Shown here: positions 1 to 7,297 of the stretch, piece after piece
Layout: each line of letters starts with the position of its first letter
How positions within the stretch are numbered: the stretch's first letter is position 1
Assembly: GCA_002317175.1 (NCBI GenBank)
Contig: DCJA01000033.1
Location: 19,524 to 45,466, forward strand
Source of the DNA: Lachnospiraceae bacterium UBA1712
GTDB taxonomy: Bacteria > Bacillota > Clostridia > Lachnospirales > Lachnospiraceae
DNA length: 25,943 nt
Direction of reading: 5' to 3'
Translations under genes and position numbers: made by a program
Notes under the pieces: model-generated
What the model was told of the DNA's origin: nothing
The model's input: the letters and a program-made list of their open reading frames with translations, nothing else
Database searches by the model: none

Positions 1-572
1 GCACGGCAGATGATTGGAACCATTCTCATTTCGCCTGAAGGAAGACGAAGTGTTGCGTACTTTCCTTCTTTAGCCATTAACTGAGCAGCGTTACCAGCTG
101 AACGAACAAGCTGACCGCCCTTTCCAGGATAAAGCTCAATGTTATGAACCTGAGCACCAACTGGAATCTCAGAAAGTGGTAAGCAGTTACCAACTCTAAC
201 TTCAGCCTGAGGACCATTCATGATCTTCTGACCAACCTTAAGTCCTTCTGGAGCTAAGATGTATGCCTTCTCGCCATCTGCATAGCAGATAAGTGCGATG
301 TTAGCTGTTCTGTTTGGATCGTATTCAACAGTCTTTACAACTGCAGGAATGCCATCCTTTGAGTTTCTCTTAAAATCAATGATTCTGTACTTTCTTCTGC
401 TGCCACCACCCTGGTGTCTTACAGTAATCTTACCCTGGTTGTTACGTCCAGCGTTCTTCTTCAGTGATGTACAAAGGCTCTTCTCTGGAGCAGTTGCTGT
501 AATCTCTGAGAAATCAGAACCTGTCATGTTTCTTCTGGACGGTGTATATGGGTTATATGTCTTAATTCCCAT
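1..572 (-). CDS. rplB: 50S ribosomal protein L2, N-terminal part (cut by window edge)
   Basis: Reading the minus strand from an ATG at 572 gives MGIKTYNPYTPSRRNMTG and about 190 residues of ribosomal protein L2 with no stop before the window ends. L2 is a core large-subunit protein that binds 23S rRNA near the peptidyl transferase centre. Visible signatures are the basic N-terminus, the RNA-binding region with HQGGGSRRKYR near residues 53-63, and the block ELYPGKGGQLVRSAG. The start is fixed by AAAGGAG about 8 nt upstream. It lies 64 nt after rplW in the standard S10 operon order and has no promoter of its own in that gap. The C-terminal third, including the usual conserved His, is outside the window. 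Confidence 0.97.
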   Translation of the reverse strand, partial: MGIKTYNPYTPSRRNMTGSDFSEITATAPEKSLCTSLKKNAGRNNQGKITVRHQGGGSRRKYRIIDFKRNSKDGIPAVVKTVEYDPNRTANIALICYADGEKAYILAPEGLKVGQKIMNGPQAEVRVGNCLPLSEIPVGAQVHNIELYPGKGGQLVRSAGNAAQLMAKEGKYATLRLPSGEMRMVPIICR

Positions 573-636
573 GATAATTTCTCCTTTTATAAATGTTTGT
601 TATCGTGCTCATTTTGCACATACTTGAAAGCTTATT

Positions 637-936
637 TTACAGACCTGAGAAAATCTCGATGTCCTTGCTGTCAGCTGTAAGCTGAACGATTGCCTTCTTT
701 GTCTTAGCTGTCTTACCAACAACCATTCCACGTCTCTTGTCCTTGCCGTCGTTGTTCATTGTGTTAACCTTAGCAACCTTTGTGCCTTCGAACATCTTCT
801 CAACAGCTTCTTTGATCATAGACTTGTTAGCCTCTGGATTAACTAAGAAAGTGTACTTCTTTTCTGCCATAGCATTCATACTCTTCTCAGTAACTACTGG
901 CTTGAGGATTACATCATAGTATTTAATATCTGCCAT
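637..936 (-). CDS. rplW: 50S ribosomal protein L23
   Basis: This encodes a 99-residue L23, the usual bacterial length. L23 sits at the exit of the polypeptide tunnel and docks trigger factor and SRP. The family signature near the N-terminus, YYDVILKPVVTEKSM, is present, as is a C-terminal IVQLTADSKDIEIFSGL. The basic loop in the middle (KDKRRGMVVGKTAKTKK) contacts 23S rRNA. Its ATG overlaps the rplD stop codon in a TAATG arrangement sharing one base at 936, which indicates translational coupling within the S10 operon. Its ribosome binding site lies inside the end of rplD. Confidence 0.97.
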   Translation of the reverse strand: MADIKYYDVILKPVVTEKSMNAMAEKKYTFLVNPEANKSMIKEAVEKMFEGTKVAKVNTMNNDGKDKRRGMVVGKTAKTKKAIVQLTADSKDIEIFSGL

Positions 937-1559
937 TATGCGTATACCTCCTCGATAGTTTTAACAGCATCCTGTGTAAGAACAAGTGTCTTAGCGTTAA
1001 GGATGTCATATACATTGATTGTGCTTGTAAGAGTTGTCTTTGCTGTAGGAACGTTCTTTGCAGACATTACTACGTTTGTGTCGTTCTCGTTAAGAACAAC
1101 AAGTGACTTACCTTCAACCTTAAGGTTGTTAAGAACTGTTACAAAGCTCTTTGTCTTGATTTCGTCAAAAGCAAGCTTATCAACAACGATTAACTTGTTG
1201 TTAGCTACCTTATCTGTGAGTGCGCTCTTAAGAGCTGCTCTCTTCTCTTTCTTGTTCATCTTGAAAGAGTAATCTCTTGGAACTGGAGCGAATACTACAC
1301 CGCCGCCTGTCCACTGTGGAGATCTTGTAGAACCCTGACGTGCATGTCCTGTTCCCTTCTGTCTCCAAGGTTTTCTTCCGCCACCAGATACTTCAGAACG
1401 TGTCTTTGCTTTCTGAGTACCCTGACGATTATTTGCAAGCTGCTGAACAACTGCCATGTGAACGAGGTGTTCGTTAATCTCAACACCAAAGATCGCATCT
1501 GAAAGCTCAATTGTTCCAACTTCTTTGCCTTCCATATTATAAACCGATACGTTTGCCAT
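936..1559 (-). CDS. rplD: 50S ribosomal protein L4
   Basis: This encodes L4, 207 residues from the ATG at 1559 (MANVSVYNMEGKEVG). An ATG 21 nt further upstream overlaps the Shine-Dalgarno sequence AGGAGG, so the inner ATG is the better start. L4 binds 23S rRNA, and its extended loop reaches into the exit tunnel. That loop is visible around residues 45-100 with the family motif GGGRKPWRQKGTGHARQGS. In E. coli, L4 is also the autoregulator of the S10 operon; whether it does so here is not shown by the sequence. It ends in a TAATG overlap with rplW and follows rplC by 40 nt. Confidence 0.97.
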   Translation of the reverse strand: MANVSVYNMEGKEVGTIELSDAIFGVEINEHLVHMAVVQQLANNRQGTQKAKTRSEVSGGGRKPWRQKGTGHARQGSTRSPQWTGGGVVFAPVPRDYSFKMNKKEKRAALKSALTDKVANNKLIVVDKLAFDEIKTKSFVTVLNNLKVEGKSLVVLNENDTNVVMSAKNVPTAKTTLTSTINVYDILNAKTLVLTQDAVKTIEEVYA

Positions 1560-1599
1560 CTTGGATGGTCCTCCTTTCATCGTGCCAAAGCACTATCTC

Positions 1600-2283
1600 T
1601 TAAGCCTGAGCTCTTGTTGTTTCTTTAATAGTAACTAATGCCTTCTTTGGTCCTGGTACAGCACCCTTAACAAGAATAAGATTCTTTTCAGCATCTACTC
1701 TTACTACTTCGAGGTTCTGAACTGTAACCTTTACATGTCCCATATGACCTGGCATTCCCTTGCCCTTAAATACACGGCTAGGTGAAGAACAAGCACCATT
1801 AGAACCCTGATGACGATGGAATTTAGAACCGTGCTTCATAGGTCCTCTGTGCTGACCTAATCTCTTGATAGCACCCTGGAATCCCTTACCCTTTGAAATA
1901 GCAGTTGCATCAACCTTGTCGCCAACTTCAAAGATATCAGCTTTGATTTCCTGAGCTAATGTGTACTCTTCAGCGTTCTCAAACTTGAACTCTCTTAAGT
2001 ATCTCTTAGGACCAACGCCAGCCTTGTCAAGATGTCCCTTAACAGCCTTGTTAACACCATGTCTGTGTGCTACATCCTTCTTGCCTGACTTATCCTTTTC
2101 TACTACCTTTACAGCCTTCTCACCAAATCCAACCTGAACTGCTGAGTAGCCGTCGTTCTCAACTGTCTTAACCTGTGTTACTACACAAGGGCCAGCTGTA
2201 AGAACTGTTACAGGTATGAGTGCACCATCTTCATTGAAGATCTGTGTCATACCAACTTTTGTTGCTAAAATAGCTTTCTTCAT
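1600..2283 (-). CDS. rplC: 50S ribosomal protein L3
   Basis: This encodes a 227-residue L3, slightly longer than E. coli L3 because of a lysine-rich central insert (around residues 60-90). L3 is an early assembly protein near the peptidyl transferase centre. The start MKKAILATKVGMTQIFNEDG and the conserved KGKGFQGAIKRLGQHRGPMKHGSKFHR-type region (about residues 130-160, central motif QHRGPMKHGSKFHR) are diagnostic. AGGAGG lies 7 nt before the ATG. It is the second gene of the S10 operon, 61 nt after rpsJ. Confidence 0.97.
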   Translation of the reverse strand: MKKAILATKVGMTQIFNEDGALIPVTVLTAGPCVVTQVKTVENDGYSAVQVGFGEKAVKVVEKDKSGKKDVAHRHGVNKAVKGHLDKAGVGPKRYLREFKFENAEEYTLAQEIKADIFEVGDKVDATAISKGKGFQGAIKRLGQHRGPMKHGSKFHRHQGSNGACSSPSRVFKGKGMPGHMGHVKVTVQNLEVVRVDAEKNLILVKGAVPGPKKALVTIKETTRAQA

Positions 2284-2344
2284 TAGTGTTTCCTCCTATT
2301 TGACCTACAGCGGGACGTATACGCGTCCATACTAGAAGAAGGTC

Positions 2345-2662
2345 TTATTTGTTTTTCATTTTGATGTCAATATAAACGCCTGCAGGCATCTCTAATCTCT
2401 GAAGAGCATCTACCGTCTTTGGAGTAGGTGTGATGATGTCGATGAGTCTCTTGTGAGTTCTCTGCTCAAACTGCTCTCTAGAATCTTTGTACTTGTGTAC
2501 GGCACGGATGATTGTAACAACTTCCTTCTTAGTAGGAAGAGGTACTGGTCCGCTTACCTGAGATCCGTTCTTCTTGACTGTTTCGATGATTTTTTTGGCA
2601 GATGCATCAACCAACTGATGATCATAAGCTTTAAGAGTAATTCTCATAACCTGATTTGCCAT
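2345..2662 (-). CDS. rpsJ: 30S ribosomal protein S10 (NusE)
   Basis: This encodes S10, 105 residues from the ATG at 2662 (MANQVMRITLKAYDHQLVD). S10 is part of the 30S head and also acts as NusE in transcription antitermination. A longer in-frame reading to 2782 exists, but that extension runs through the mRNA leader and has no family counterpart. AAGGAGG stands about 11 nt before the chosen ATG. The conserved stretch VSGPVPLPTKK and the C-terminal motif RLEMPAGVYIDIKMK are present. It is the first gene of the S10 operon, behind a long structured leader and a strong promoter at 2922-2950. Confidence 0.98.
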   Translation of the reverse strand: MANQVMRITLKAYDHQLVDASAKKIIETVKKNGSQVSGPVPLPTKKEVVTIIRAVHKYKDSREQFEQRTHKRLIDIITPTPKTVDALQRLEMPAGVYIDIKMKNK

Positions 2663-2914
2663 AAAAAAAGTCGCCTCCTTTTCGCACTTTAAATTGATAA
2701 GTACGACAAGCGGTGACTGTACACTTTCCCGTGTGTGTCCTGTTTTTTTTATTTCGCAGGCTTGTGCCTGCCAGGTTTTCACACGTTGTTTCTAATTACT
2801 ATTAGACATTACTTGTACAGTGACTTGTCGTCAGTTTCCTAACTTGACATTCGCTCCACGGAAAACCTACCACATGGGTAGCAACCTCACGCTTCATAGC
2901 TATCATGCCACAGC
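2663..2914 (-). promoter_or_regulatory. Structured 5' leader of the S10 operon mRNA
   Basis: About 250 nt are transcribed between the predicted start site and rpsJ, far more than a ribosome binding site needs. On the minus strand the leader folds as nested stems. An outer 8-bp stem pairs 2824-2831 with 2703-2710 and continues after an internal loop as a 6-bp stem (2815-2820 with 2717-2722). Inside it, 2780-2785 pairs with 2730-2735, 2772-2775 with 2739-2742, and a terminal 6-bp hairpin with loop ACAA lies at 2756-2771. Upstream are two small hairpins (GUC-AGUU type and CUACC/GGUAG). No poly-U terminator follows, so control of translation or stability is more likely than attenuation. A role as an r-protein binding leader is inferred. 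Confidence 0.6.
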
Positions 2915-2921
2915 AACATCT

Positions 2922-2950
2922 AATATACACTGTAAATATTAATTATGCAA
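2922..2950 (-). promoter_or_regulatory. Promoter of the S10 operon
   Basis: On the minus strand, -35 TTGCAT (2945-2950) and -10 TATATT (2922-2927) are separated by exactly 17 bp. The start site would be near 2914. This is the only good sigma-A promoter found between putP and rpsJ. Confidence 0.7.
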
Positions 2951-3292
2951 GTGGTTTTTAACAAAAATTTTAAATTATTTTTGTTACATTTTTTATAAGC
3001 AGATTTGATTACATTTACAAGCAACCTTTTAAACATATAGTTGTGTTTCTTCTATATATAAGTACCATATATTGATTTTTATTATCCATTGAGTTAATTT
3101 GCTCCACCAGCCACATTTCCCCTTAATACATATCACCACAATACATACATTATTACGCTCAAACTAATTATTAGTATGCATTTTGTGCCGTTGCAACATA
3201 TAATTCTCCTACCCCATTCATTTTTGTATGTTCATTAACTTGTATATAGAAGAAACAGTTTTATATAGAAGAAACAGTAGCTAAATAGAAAT
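2951..3292. repeat. AT-rich intergenic stretch with three copies of a 15-17-bp repeat
   Basis: No gene was found here. The motif TATATAGAAGAAACAGT occurs twice in direct orientation on plus (3243-3259 and 3262-3278, spaced 19 bp start to start). Its first 15 bases occur once inverted, at 3046-3060 (minus-strand reading). The rest is featureless AT-rich DNA between the end of putP and the S10 promoter. The spacing of the direct pair, close to two helical turns, would suit a DNA-binding protein, but no assignment is possible. Confidence 0.6.
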
Positions 3293-3357
3293 GCCTCGGG
3301 ATTATTGACAGGTCCCACCAGGTTATCCAACAGTGGGGACATATCAATTCCCGAGGC
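3293..3357 (-). terminator. Long hairpin after putP, probable transcription terminator
   Basis: The 9-bp arms GCCTCGGGA (3293-3301) and TCCCGAGGC (3349-3357) enclose further pairing: ATTGA with TCAAT, and GTCCC-AC with GTGGGAC. The result is a ~65-nt hairpin just 19 nt after the putP stop. On the minus strand it is followed by ATTTCTATTTAG, a weak U-rich tail. It could act as a terminator or RNA-stabilising end, or be a REP-type repeat; its size is unusual for an intrinsic terminator. Confidence 0.55.
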
Positions 3358-3375
3358 CACAATATTTGTCAATGC

Positions 3376-4944
3376 TTAGTGACTCTTCATCTCTGCCTTA
3401 ACAGCTTCGAACTCATCCTGAATTTCCTTAGAAGGCTCTTTAGTAAGTAAGCTTACTACTATAATAAAAATCAGGCTGATTGGGAAACCAATGGCAAGTG
3501 AGTAAATTCCTGTAACACTACCAATTGTAGCACCTGTTCCAATCGGAATATAATCCCAGATAATAACTGCAAGTGCACCCGAAATAAGTCCTGCAACACC
3601 TCCAGGAAGATTTGTTCTCTTCCAGAACAGCGACATAATAACCAGAGGACCAAATGCTGCACCAAGTCCTGCCCATGCATCAGCAACAAGTCCCATTACT
3701 GATGAGTTAGGATTCCATGCAATAACAAATGCAATAAGTGCTACCAAACAGATTGTTGCTCTTGAGAATCTCATGATGAACTTATCATCTGCATCAGGCT
3801 TGAAGCAGCCCTTTACGATATCCTCAGCAATTGCTGAAGCACTTACAAGTAACTGTGAATCTGCTGTTGACATGATAGCTGCCAAAATACCACAAAGGAA
3901 AATACCAGCTACAAAAGGAGCATTCATCTCATCTGTAAATACCTTCTGAATCATCATGATGAATACCTTTTCCTTACCTGCTGTAACAACAGTTTCAAAA
4001 TCCATATATGCTCTTCCAATGATACCAATTACACATGCCATAGCAAGTGAAATTGTAACCCATGTAATAGCTACAACCTTTGACTTTGTCATTTCCTTCT
4101 CATTCTTGACTGCCATAAATCTTACAAGGATGTGAGGCATACCAAAGTATCCAAGTCCCCATGCAAGTCCTGATATAATACCTGTAGCATTAACACCTGT
4201 AAACATATTGATGTAACCTGGAGCAGTTGCCTGAGCAGCTGATACATCAGAAAGTGTATTTAACACAGCATCAGATGCTGCAAGTCCTGCCGAGATGCCA
4301 TCCTTCATAAATATAATGGCCATAACAGGTACTGCAATAAGAGCAATGATCATCATTGTTCCCTGAATAAAATCAGTTGTACATACAGCCATGAAACCAC
4401 CAAGTAGTGTATATACAAGAATAACTACTGCACCAATTGTAAGTGCATATTTGTAATCAACGCCAAAAATTGCTTCGAAAAGCTGACCACCTGCAGCAAG
4501 TGCAGATGCGCAGTATACTGTGAAGAACAAAACTATGATCACAGAAGAAACAAGTAACAGTACCTTCTTATCATCACGAAATCTGTTTTCAAAATATCTT
4601 GGAAGTGTAACTGAATTATTAGCCTTAATTGTATAATTTCTAAGTCTTGAAGCAATAAGTATCCAGTTAAGAATAGTACCTATCAAAAGACCAAGTGCAC
4701 ACCATCCGTCACCGCCATTCATACCCCAGATAAAAATTGCTCCCGGAAGTCCCATAAGAAGCCATCCACTCATATCTGAAGCCTGTGCTGAAAGTGCAGC
4801 TACAAAACCGCCAAGATTTCTTCCTCCTAAGAAGTAATCTTCTGTGTTAGCACTCTTCTTTGAATAAAGAGCACCGATTGTTATCATCATGGCAAGATAA
4901 ACTACAAAAGCCACGAGGATAATAATTGTAGAACCATTAATCAT
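3376..4944 (-). CDS. putP: Sodium/proline symporter PutP
   Basis: This 522-residue integral membrane protein of the solute:sodium symporter family imports proline with Na+. It has about 13 hydrophobic segments along its whole length. The PutP-specific block SAQASDMSGWLLMGLPGA lies near residues 52-69, and IMSTADSQLLVSASAIAEDI near residues 350-370 contains the Ser-Thr pair that binds Na+ in this family. The ATG at 4944 has GAGGAG 7 nt upstream. The gene follows an unknown membrane-anchored protein by 57 nt and may be co-transcribed with it from the promoter at 6159-6187. A small GCGC hairpin in the gap has no poly-U tail. Choice of proline over another substrate rests on the PutP block. Confidence 0.93.
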   Translation of the reverse strand: MINGSTIIILVAFVVYLAMMITIGALYSKKSANTEDYFLGGRNLGGFVAALSAQASDMSGWLLMGLPGAIFIWGMNGGDGWCALGLLIGTILNWILIASRLRNYTIKANNSVTLPRYFENRFRDDKKVLLLVSSVIIVLFFTVYCASALAAGGQLFEAIFGVDYKYALTIGAVVILVYTLLGGFMAVCTTDFIQGTMMIIALIAVPVMAIIFMKDGISAGLAASDAVLNTLSDVSAAQATAPGYINMFTGVNATGIISGLAWGLGYFGMPHILVRFMAVKNEKEMTKSKVVAITWVTISLAMACVIGIIGRAYMDFETVVTAGKEKVFIMMIQKVFTDEMNAPFVAGIFLCGILAAIMSTADSQLLVSASAIAEDIVKGCFKPDADDKFIMRFSRATICLVALIAFVIAWNPNSSVMGLVADAWAGLGAAFGPLVIMSLFWKRTNLPGGVAGLISGALAVIIWDYIPIGTGATIGSVTGIYSLAIGFPISLIFIIVVSLLTKEPSKEIQDEFEAVKAEMKSH

Positions 4945-5001
4945 TTCACAATCTCCTCACCTTCTATATAATATAGCGCTTCAATGCGCTTATAGACTCT
5001 A

Positions 5002-6126
5002 TTAAATCTTCTCAGATTCATAGTCATTATCAAGCTGATTATTTACAACTGCTTTGATATGCGAATCTCTTCTATCTGCTGAAATAATATCTCCGCTTTC
5101 CAGATTAAGATCTACAGTACCATCTGCTCTGACTATAATATCCTGATACATTACAACCACTTCTGCTCTGCATGCTGTACCATCTGCCTGACTAATCACT
5201 GATTCAAAGCATAGCTTCATATCATTGACATGGGTACCAGTCTTACCATAGCTTTCTTCCTTAAGTACATTAAGATAAGAAGAAATATAGCTTGGTGAAC
5301 TCCATACAAAAGTAGTTTTCTTATTAATATATACTGGCATAAGTCCAGCATCACAAAAAATTCTCATGCCGTACTCATTTGCATCCGTAAAAAGAGATAA
5401 TGCCTCCTGTTTAAAGGAAGCAATCATGTCATCCGTTATGTCTTCTACATCTGTGATGTATCTATCTACATTTTCTACCTTAAACTCTTTGATACAATCC
5501 TTAGATTCCACATCTGAGACAAAGTCCAGTTCAGCAAGTGCCTCTTCCTCATACACCGCACGGACCTGCACCATATCTCCAAGATCATAGTACTGTTTAT
5601 CTCCAACTATCTCATAAGTTACTGCACCTTCGTATTTGTCTTCCTCGGCAACAATACTGGCCTCCACCAATGGAGCTATCCCATCCAGCTTAACCTCCAC
5701 GCCTTCAAACAGGTCATCCTTGGAAAGCGAAACCGGGTCAATGAGTCCCGAAACCGTATAATGCATATCCTTTGCATTAACTCTGAGGTTATATTTTTTT
5801 GCCAACGACTTATCATACGTAAAAGAAATAGTTACCTCATCACCATTGCTAAGTGCACTTGCTTTGCTAAAGTCCACAGCTACACTTTCAAAAAACGTTC
5901 CATAGGTATCATCAGTATCAATAGTAGCACTAAGTTCACCCTCGCCATTAAAACCACTGAGAGTTAAATGAGTAACCTCATTGAGATCAACCTTTGTCTT
6001 TGTAAAATTAGCAAGCACAAAATAAAGACCTACCAGCAACGCTGCAATAAGTCCAAGTACTGCGATACATACTCTTGTATATATTTGTCTTGTTCTTTCT
6101 GCTTTAGACATTCTCTTTCGAGCCAT
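5002..6126 (-). CDS. Membrane-anchored protein of unknown function
   Basis: This gene is not recognised. The protein has 374 residues from the ATG at 6126, with GGAGG 7 nt upstream; a TTG 12 nt earlier is inside that site and is unlikely to be the start. A basic N-terminus (MARKRMSKAERTR) precedes one hydrophobic helix at about residues 18-40. The remaining ~330 residues are acidic and soluble, so an extracellular domain with a cytoplasmic N-terminus is likely. The outer part appears to have an N-terminal beta-rich half with spaced Lys/Asp turns and a C-terminal half (from about 230) with a helix and the sequence VYINKKTTFVWSSPSYI. There are few cysteines and no sortase motif. It has its own good promoter and lies directly upstream of putP. 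Confidence 0.75.
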   Translation of the reverse strand: MARKRMSKAERTRQIYTRVCIAVLGLIAALLVGLYFVLANFTKTKVDLNEVTHLTLSGFNGEGELSATIDTDDTYGTFFESVAVDFSKASALSNGDEVTISFTYDKSLAKKYNLRVNAKDMHYTVSGLIDPVSLSKDDLFEGVEVKLDGIAPLVEASIVAEEDKYEGAVTYEIVGDKQYYDLGDMVQVRAVYEEEALAELDFVSDVESKDCIKEFKVENVDRYITDVEDITDDMIASFKQEALSLFTDANEYGMRIFCDAGLMPVYINKKTTFVWSSPSYISSYLNVLKEESYGKTGTHVNDMKLCFESVISQADGTACRAEVVVMYQDIIVRADGTVDLNLESGDIISADRRDSHIKAVVNNQLDNDYESEKI

Positions 6127-6158
6127 AATTTCCTCCAAAATTGAGCAAGGTCTTTTCT

Positions 6159-6187
6159 ATATTATCAAACATAATATTTCAAGTCAA
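6159..6187 (-). promoter_or_regulatory. Promoter for the membrane-anchored protein (and perhaps putP)
   Basis: On the minus strand, -35 TTGACT (6182-6187), a 17-bp spacer and -10 TAATAT (6159-6164) form a near-consensus sigma-A promoter, with a start near 6151. Immediately upstream a weak 5-bp hairpin AACAC/GTGTT followed by TTTTT (6191-6209) overlaps the lysR stop and could be a weak terminator. Confidence 0.7.
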
Positions 6188-6207
6188 CGCAAAAACACTT
6201 TACTGTG

Positions 6208-7077
6208 TTAAACCGTTCTGTACTTATTAATGATATGATTGTACATAGTCCTTACAGCTGGAGCCATAAAATCAGGGTTCATAGCAGCTATTCCTATAAT
6301 CCTGCTTGGATTACCCTCCAGAGGATAAATGTCAACATCATAAGGAATATCATTCATGCAAAGTTTCGGCATAAGACAGATTCCAAAGCCCTGTTCCACC
6401 AGTCGTACAGTTGATAAATCATCTACCACATGATAGTTAGATTTAACTGTAAGCCTGTTCTCCTTAAGGAAATTCTGGATATCAGCATCAGTACATTCTC
6501 TCTGGGTAACAAACTGATAATTTCTCATTTCCTCTATTTCTATGTATTCCTTACTATGTTCAGTTCCTTTTGGAAGTACACAAAGCAGCGGATCATTGTA
6601 TAAAGGTTCAATAGGGATATCCTTTGCAGACGAAACTGATAAAAAACCCAGGTCTACTACACCATTCTTAATCCAGAAAGCTACTTCATCATAAGATCCC
6701 TGGAATACCTCTATTTCAATTTCAGGATACTTCTCTTCAAATGAGCTCATGATTTCTGGAAGCCAGTTTGTACATACACTGGAGAATACACCAATCTTAA
6801 CCTTACCTGTTTTTAAACCATTGGTTTCCGCAATAAACTGTTGCAGCGATTCATCACTGTTTAGTACCGCATTTACATATGGAAGCAAATGTTCTCCATA
6901 ATTGGTAAGCGTAACACCATTCTTGCTTCTGGTTAATACTGAGAAACCAAGCTCCGACTCCATGGAAGAAATGGCATGACTGATTGCAGAAGGAGTAAGT
7001 CCCAAAATGTCTGCCGCCTTATGAAAGCTGCCAATATCGGCAACCGTTTTGAATACCTGATATGTAAGTAAAGTCAT
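6208..7077 (-). CDS. LysR-family transcriptional regulator
   Basis: This 289-residue protein has the standard LysR layout. A winged helix-turn-helix spans residues 1-60 (FKTVADIGSFHKAADILGLTPSAISHAISSMES is spread over 9-41; the core is AADILGLTPSAISHAI). It is followed by a linker helix and a two-lobed periplasmic-binding-like effector domain from about residue 90 (KVKIGVFSSVCTNWLP). GGGAG lies 8 nt before the ATG. LysR proteins usually activate divergent or nearby genes in response to a small molecule. Here the gene is not divergent from anything. It sits after porB, separated by a large palindrome, and ahead of the unknown membrane protein and putP. The effector and targets cannot be read from the sequence. 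Confidence 0.93.
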   Translation of the reverse strand: MTLLTYQVFKTVADIGSFHKAADILGLTPSAISHAISSMESELGFSVLTRSKNGVTLTNYGEHLLPYVNAVLNSDESLQQFIAETNGLKTGKVKIGVFSSVCTNWLPEIMSSFEEKYPEIEIEVFQGSYDEVAFWIKNGVVDLGFLSVSSAKDIPIEPLYNDPLLCVLPKGTEHSKEYIEIEEMRNYQFVTQRECTDADIQNFLKENRLTVKSNYHVVDDLSTVRLVEQGFGICLMPKLCMNDIPYDVDIYPLEGNPSRIIGIAAMNPDFMAPAVRTMYNHIINKYRTV

Positions 7078-7098
7078 GTTTATCTCCCTATGTTATTT

Positions 7099-7293
7099 CA
7101 GGGCCGTGTATTGCAGCCCTTCATATATCTATCATGTATATATATCCCGGTAAAAAGTCTCGATAAACACGAGCACTTAGCGAGGTCCTTTCGAGCTTAG
7201 TGTCTCCTGTGTTTTGAGGAAGCGAGAGCGGCTTTTTATAGGGATATATATACATGTAAAAACATAAAAGGGGCTGTAATACACAGCCCCGTG
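7099..7293. repeat. ~195-bp imperfect palindrome filling the porB-lysR gap
   Basis: Almost the whole intergenic region reads as one inverted repeat with arms of roughly 95 nt. The best-matched block is CATGTATATATATCCC (7133-7148) against its perfect complement at 7241-7256, flanked inward by TAAAAAG (7151-7157) and CTTTTTA (7232-7238). The outer ends (7099-7120 and 7268-7293) are also inverted copies of each other, and each is itself a small hairpin around a CAGCCC core. The centre carries the inverted words CACTTAGC and GCTTAGTG. It has the shape of a MITE-like or large REP-type element, or of a very large RNA hairpin. No target-site duplication was found. Confidence 0.75.
7262..7290 (-). 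terminator. Rho-independent terminator of the por operon
   Basis: On the minus strand the 8-bp arms GGGGCTGT (7283-7290) and ACAGCCCC (7270-7277) close a GTATT loop, followed by TTTTATGTTTTTA. It lies 8 nt after the porB stop and forms the outer part of the 195-bp palindrome. Confidence 0.8.
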
Positions 7294-7297
7294 CAAA

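Noticed and set aside
1560..1580. Upstream start for rplD giving seven extra residues
   Set aside because: The extra ATG overlaps AGGAGG, which serves the next ATG at 1559; L4 proteins start at MANVSVY-type sequence.
2663..2782. 40-residue N-terminal extension of S10
   Set aside because: It translates the structured leader; S10 has a fixed length near 103 residues and a strong ribosome binding site precedes 2662.
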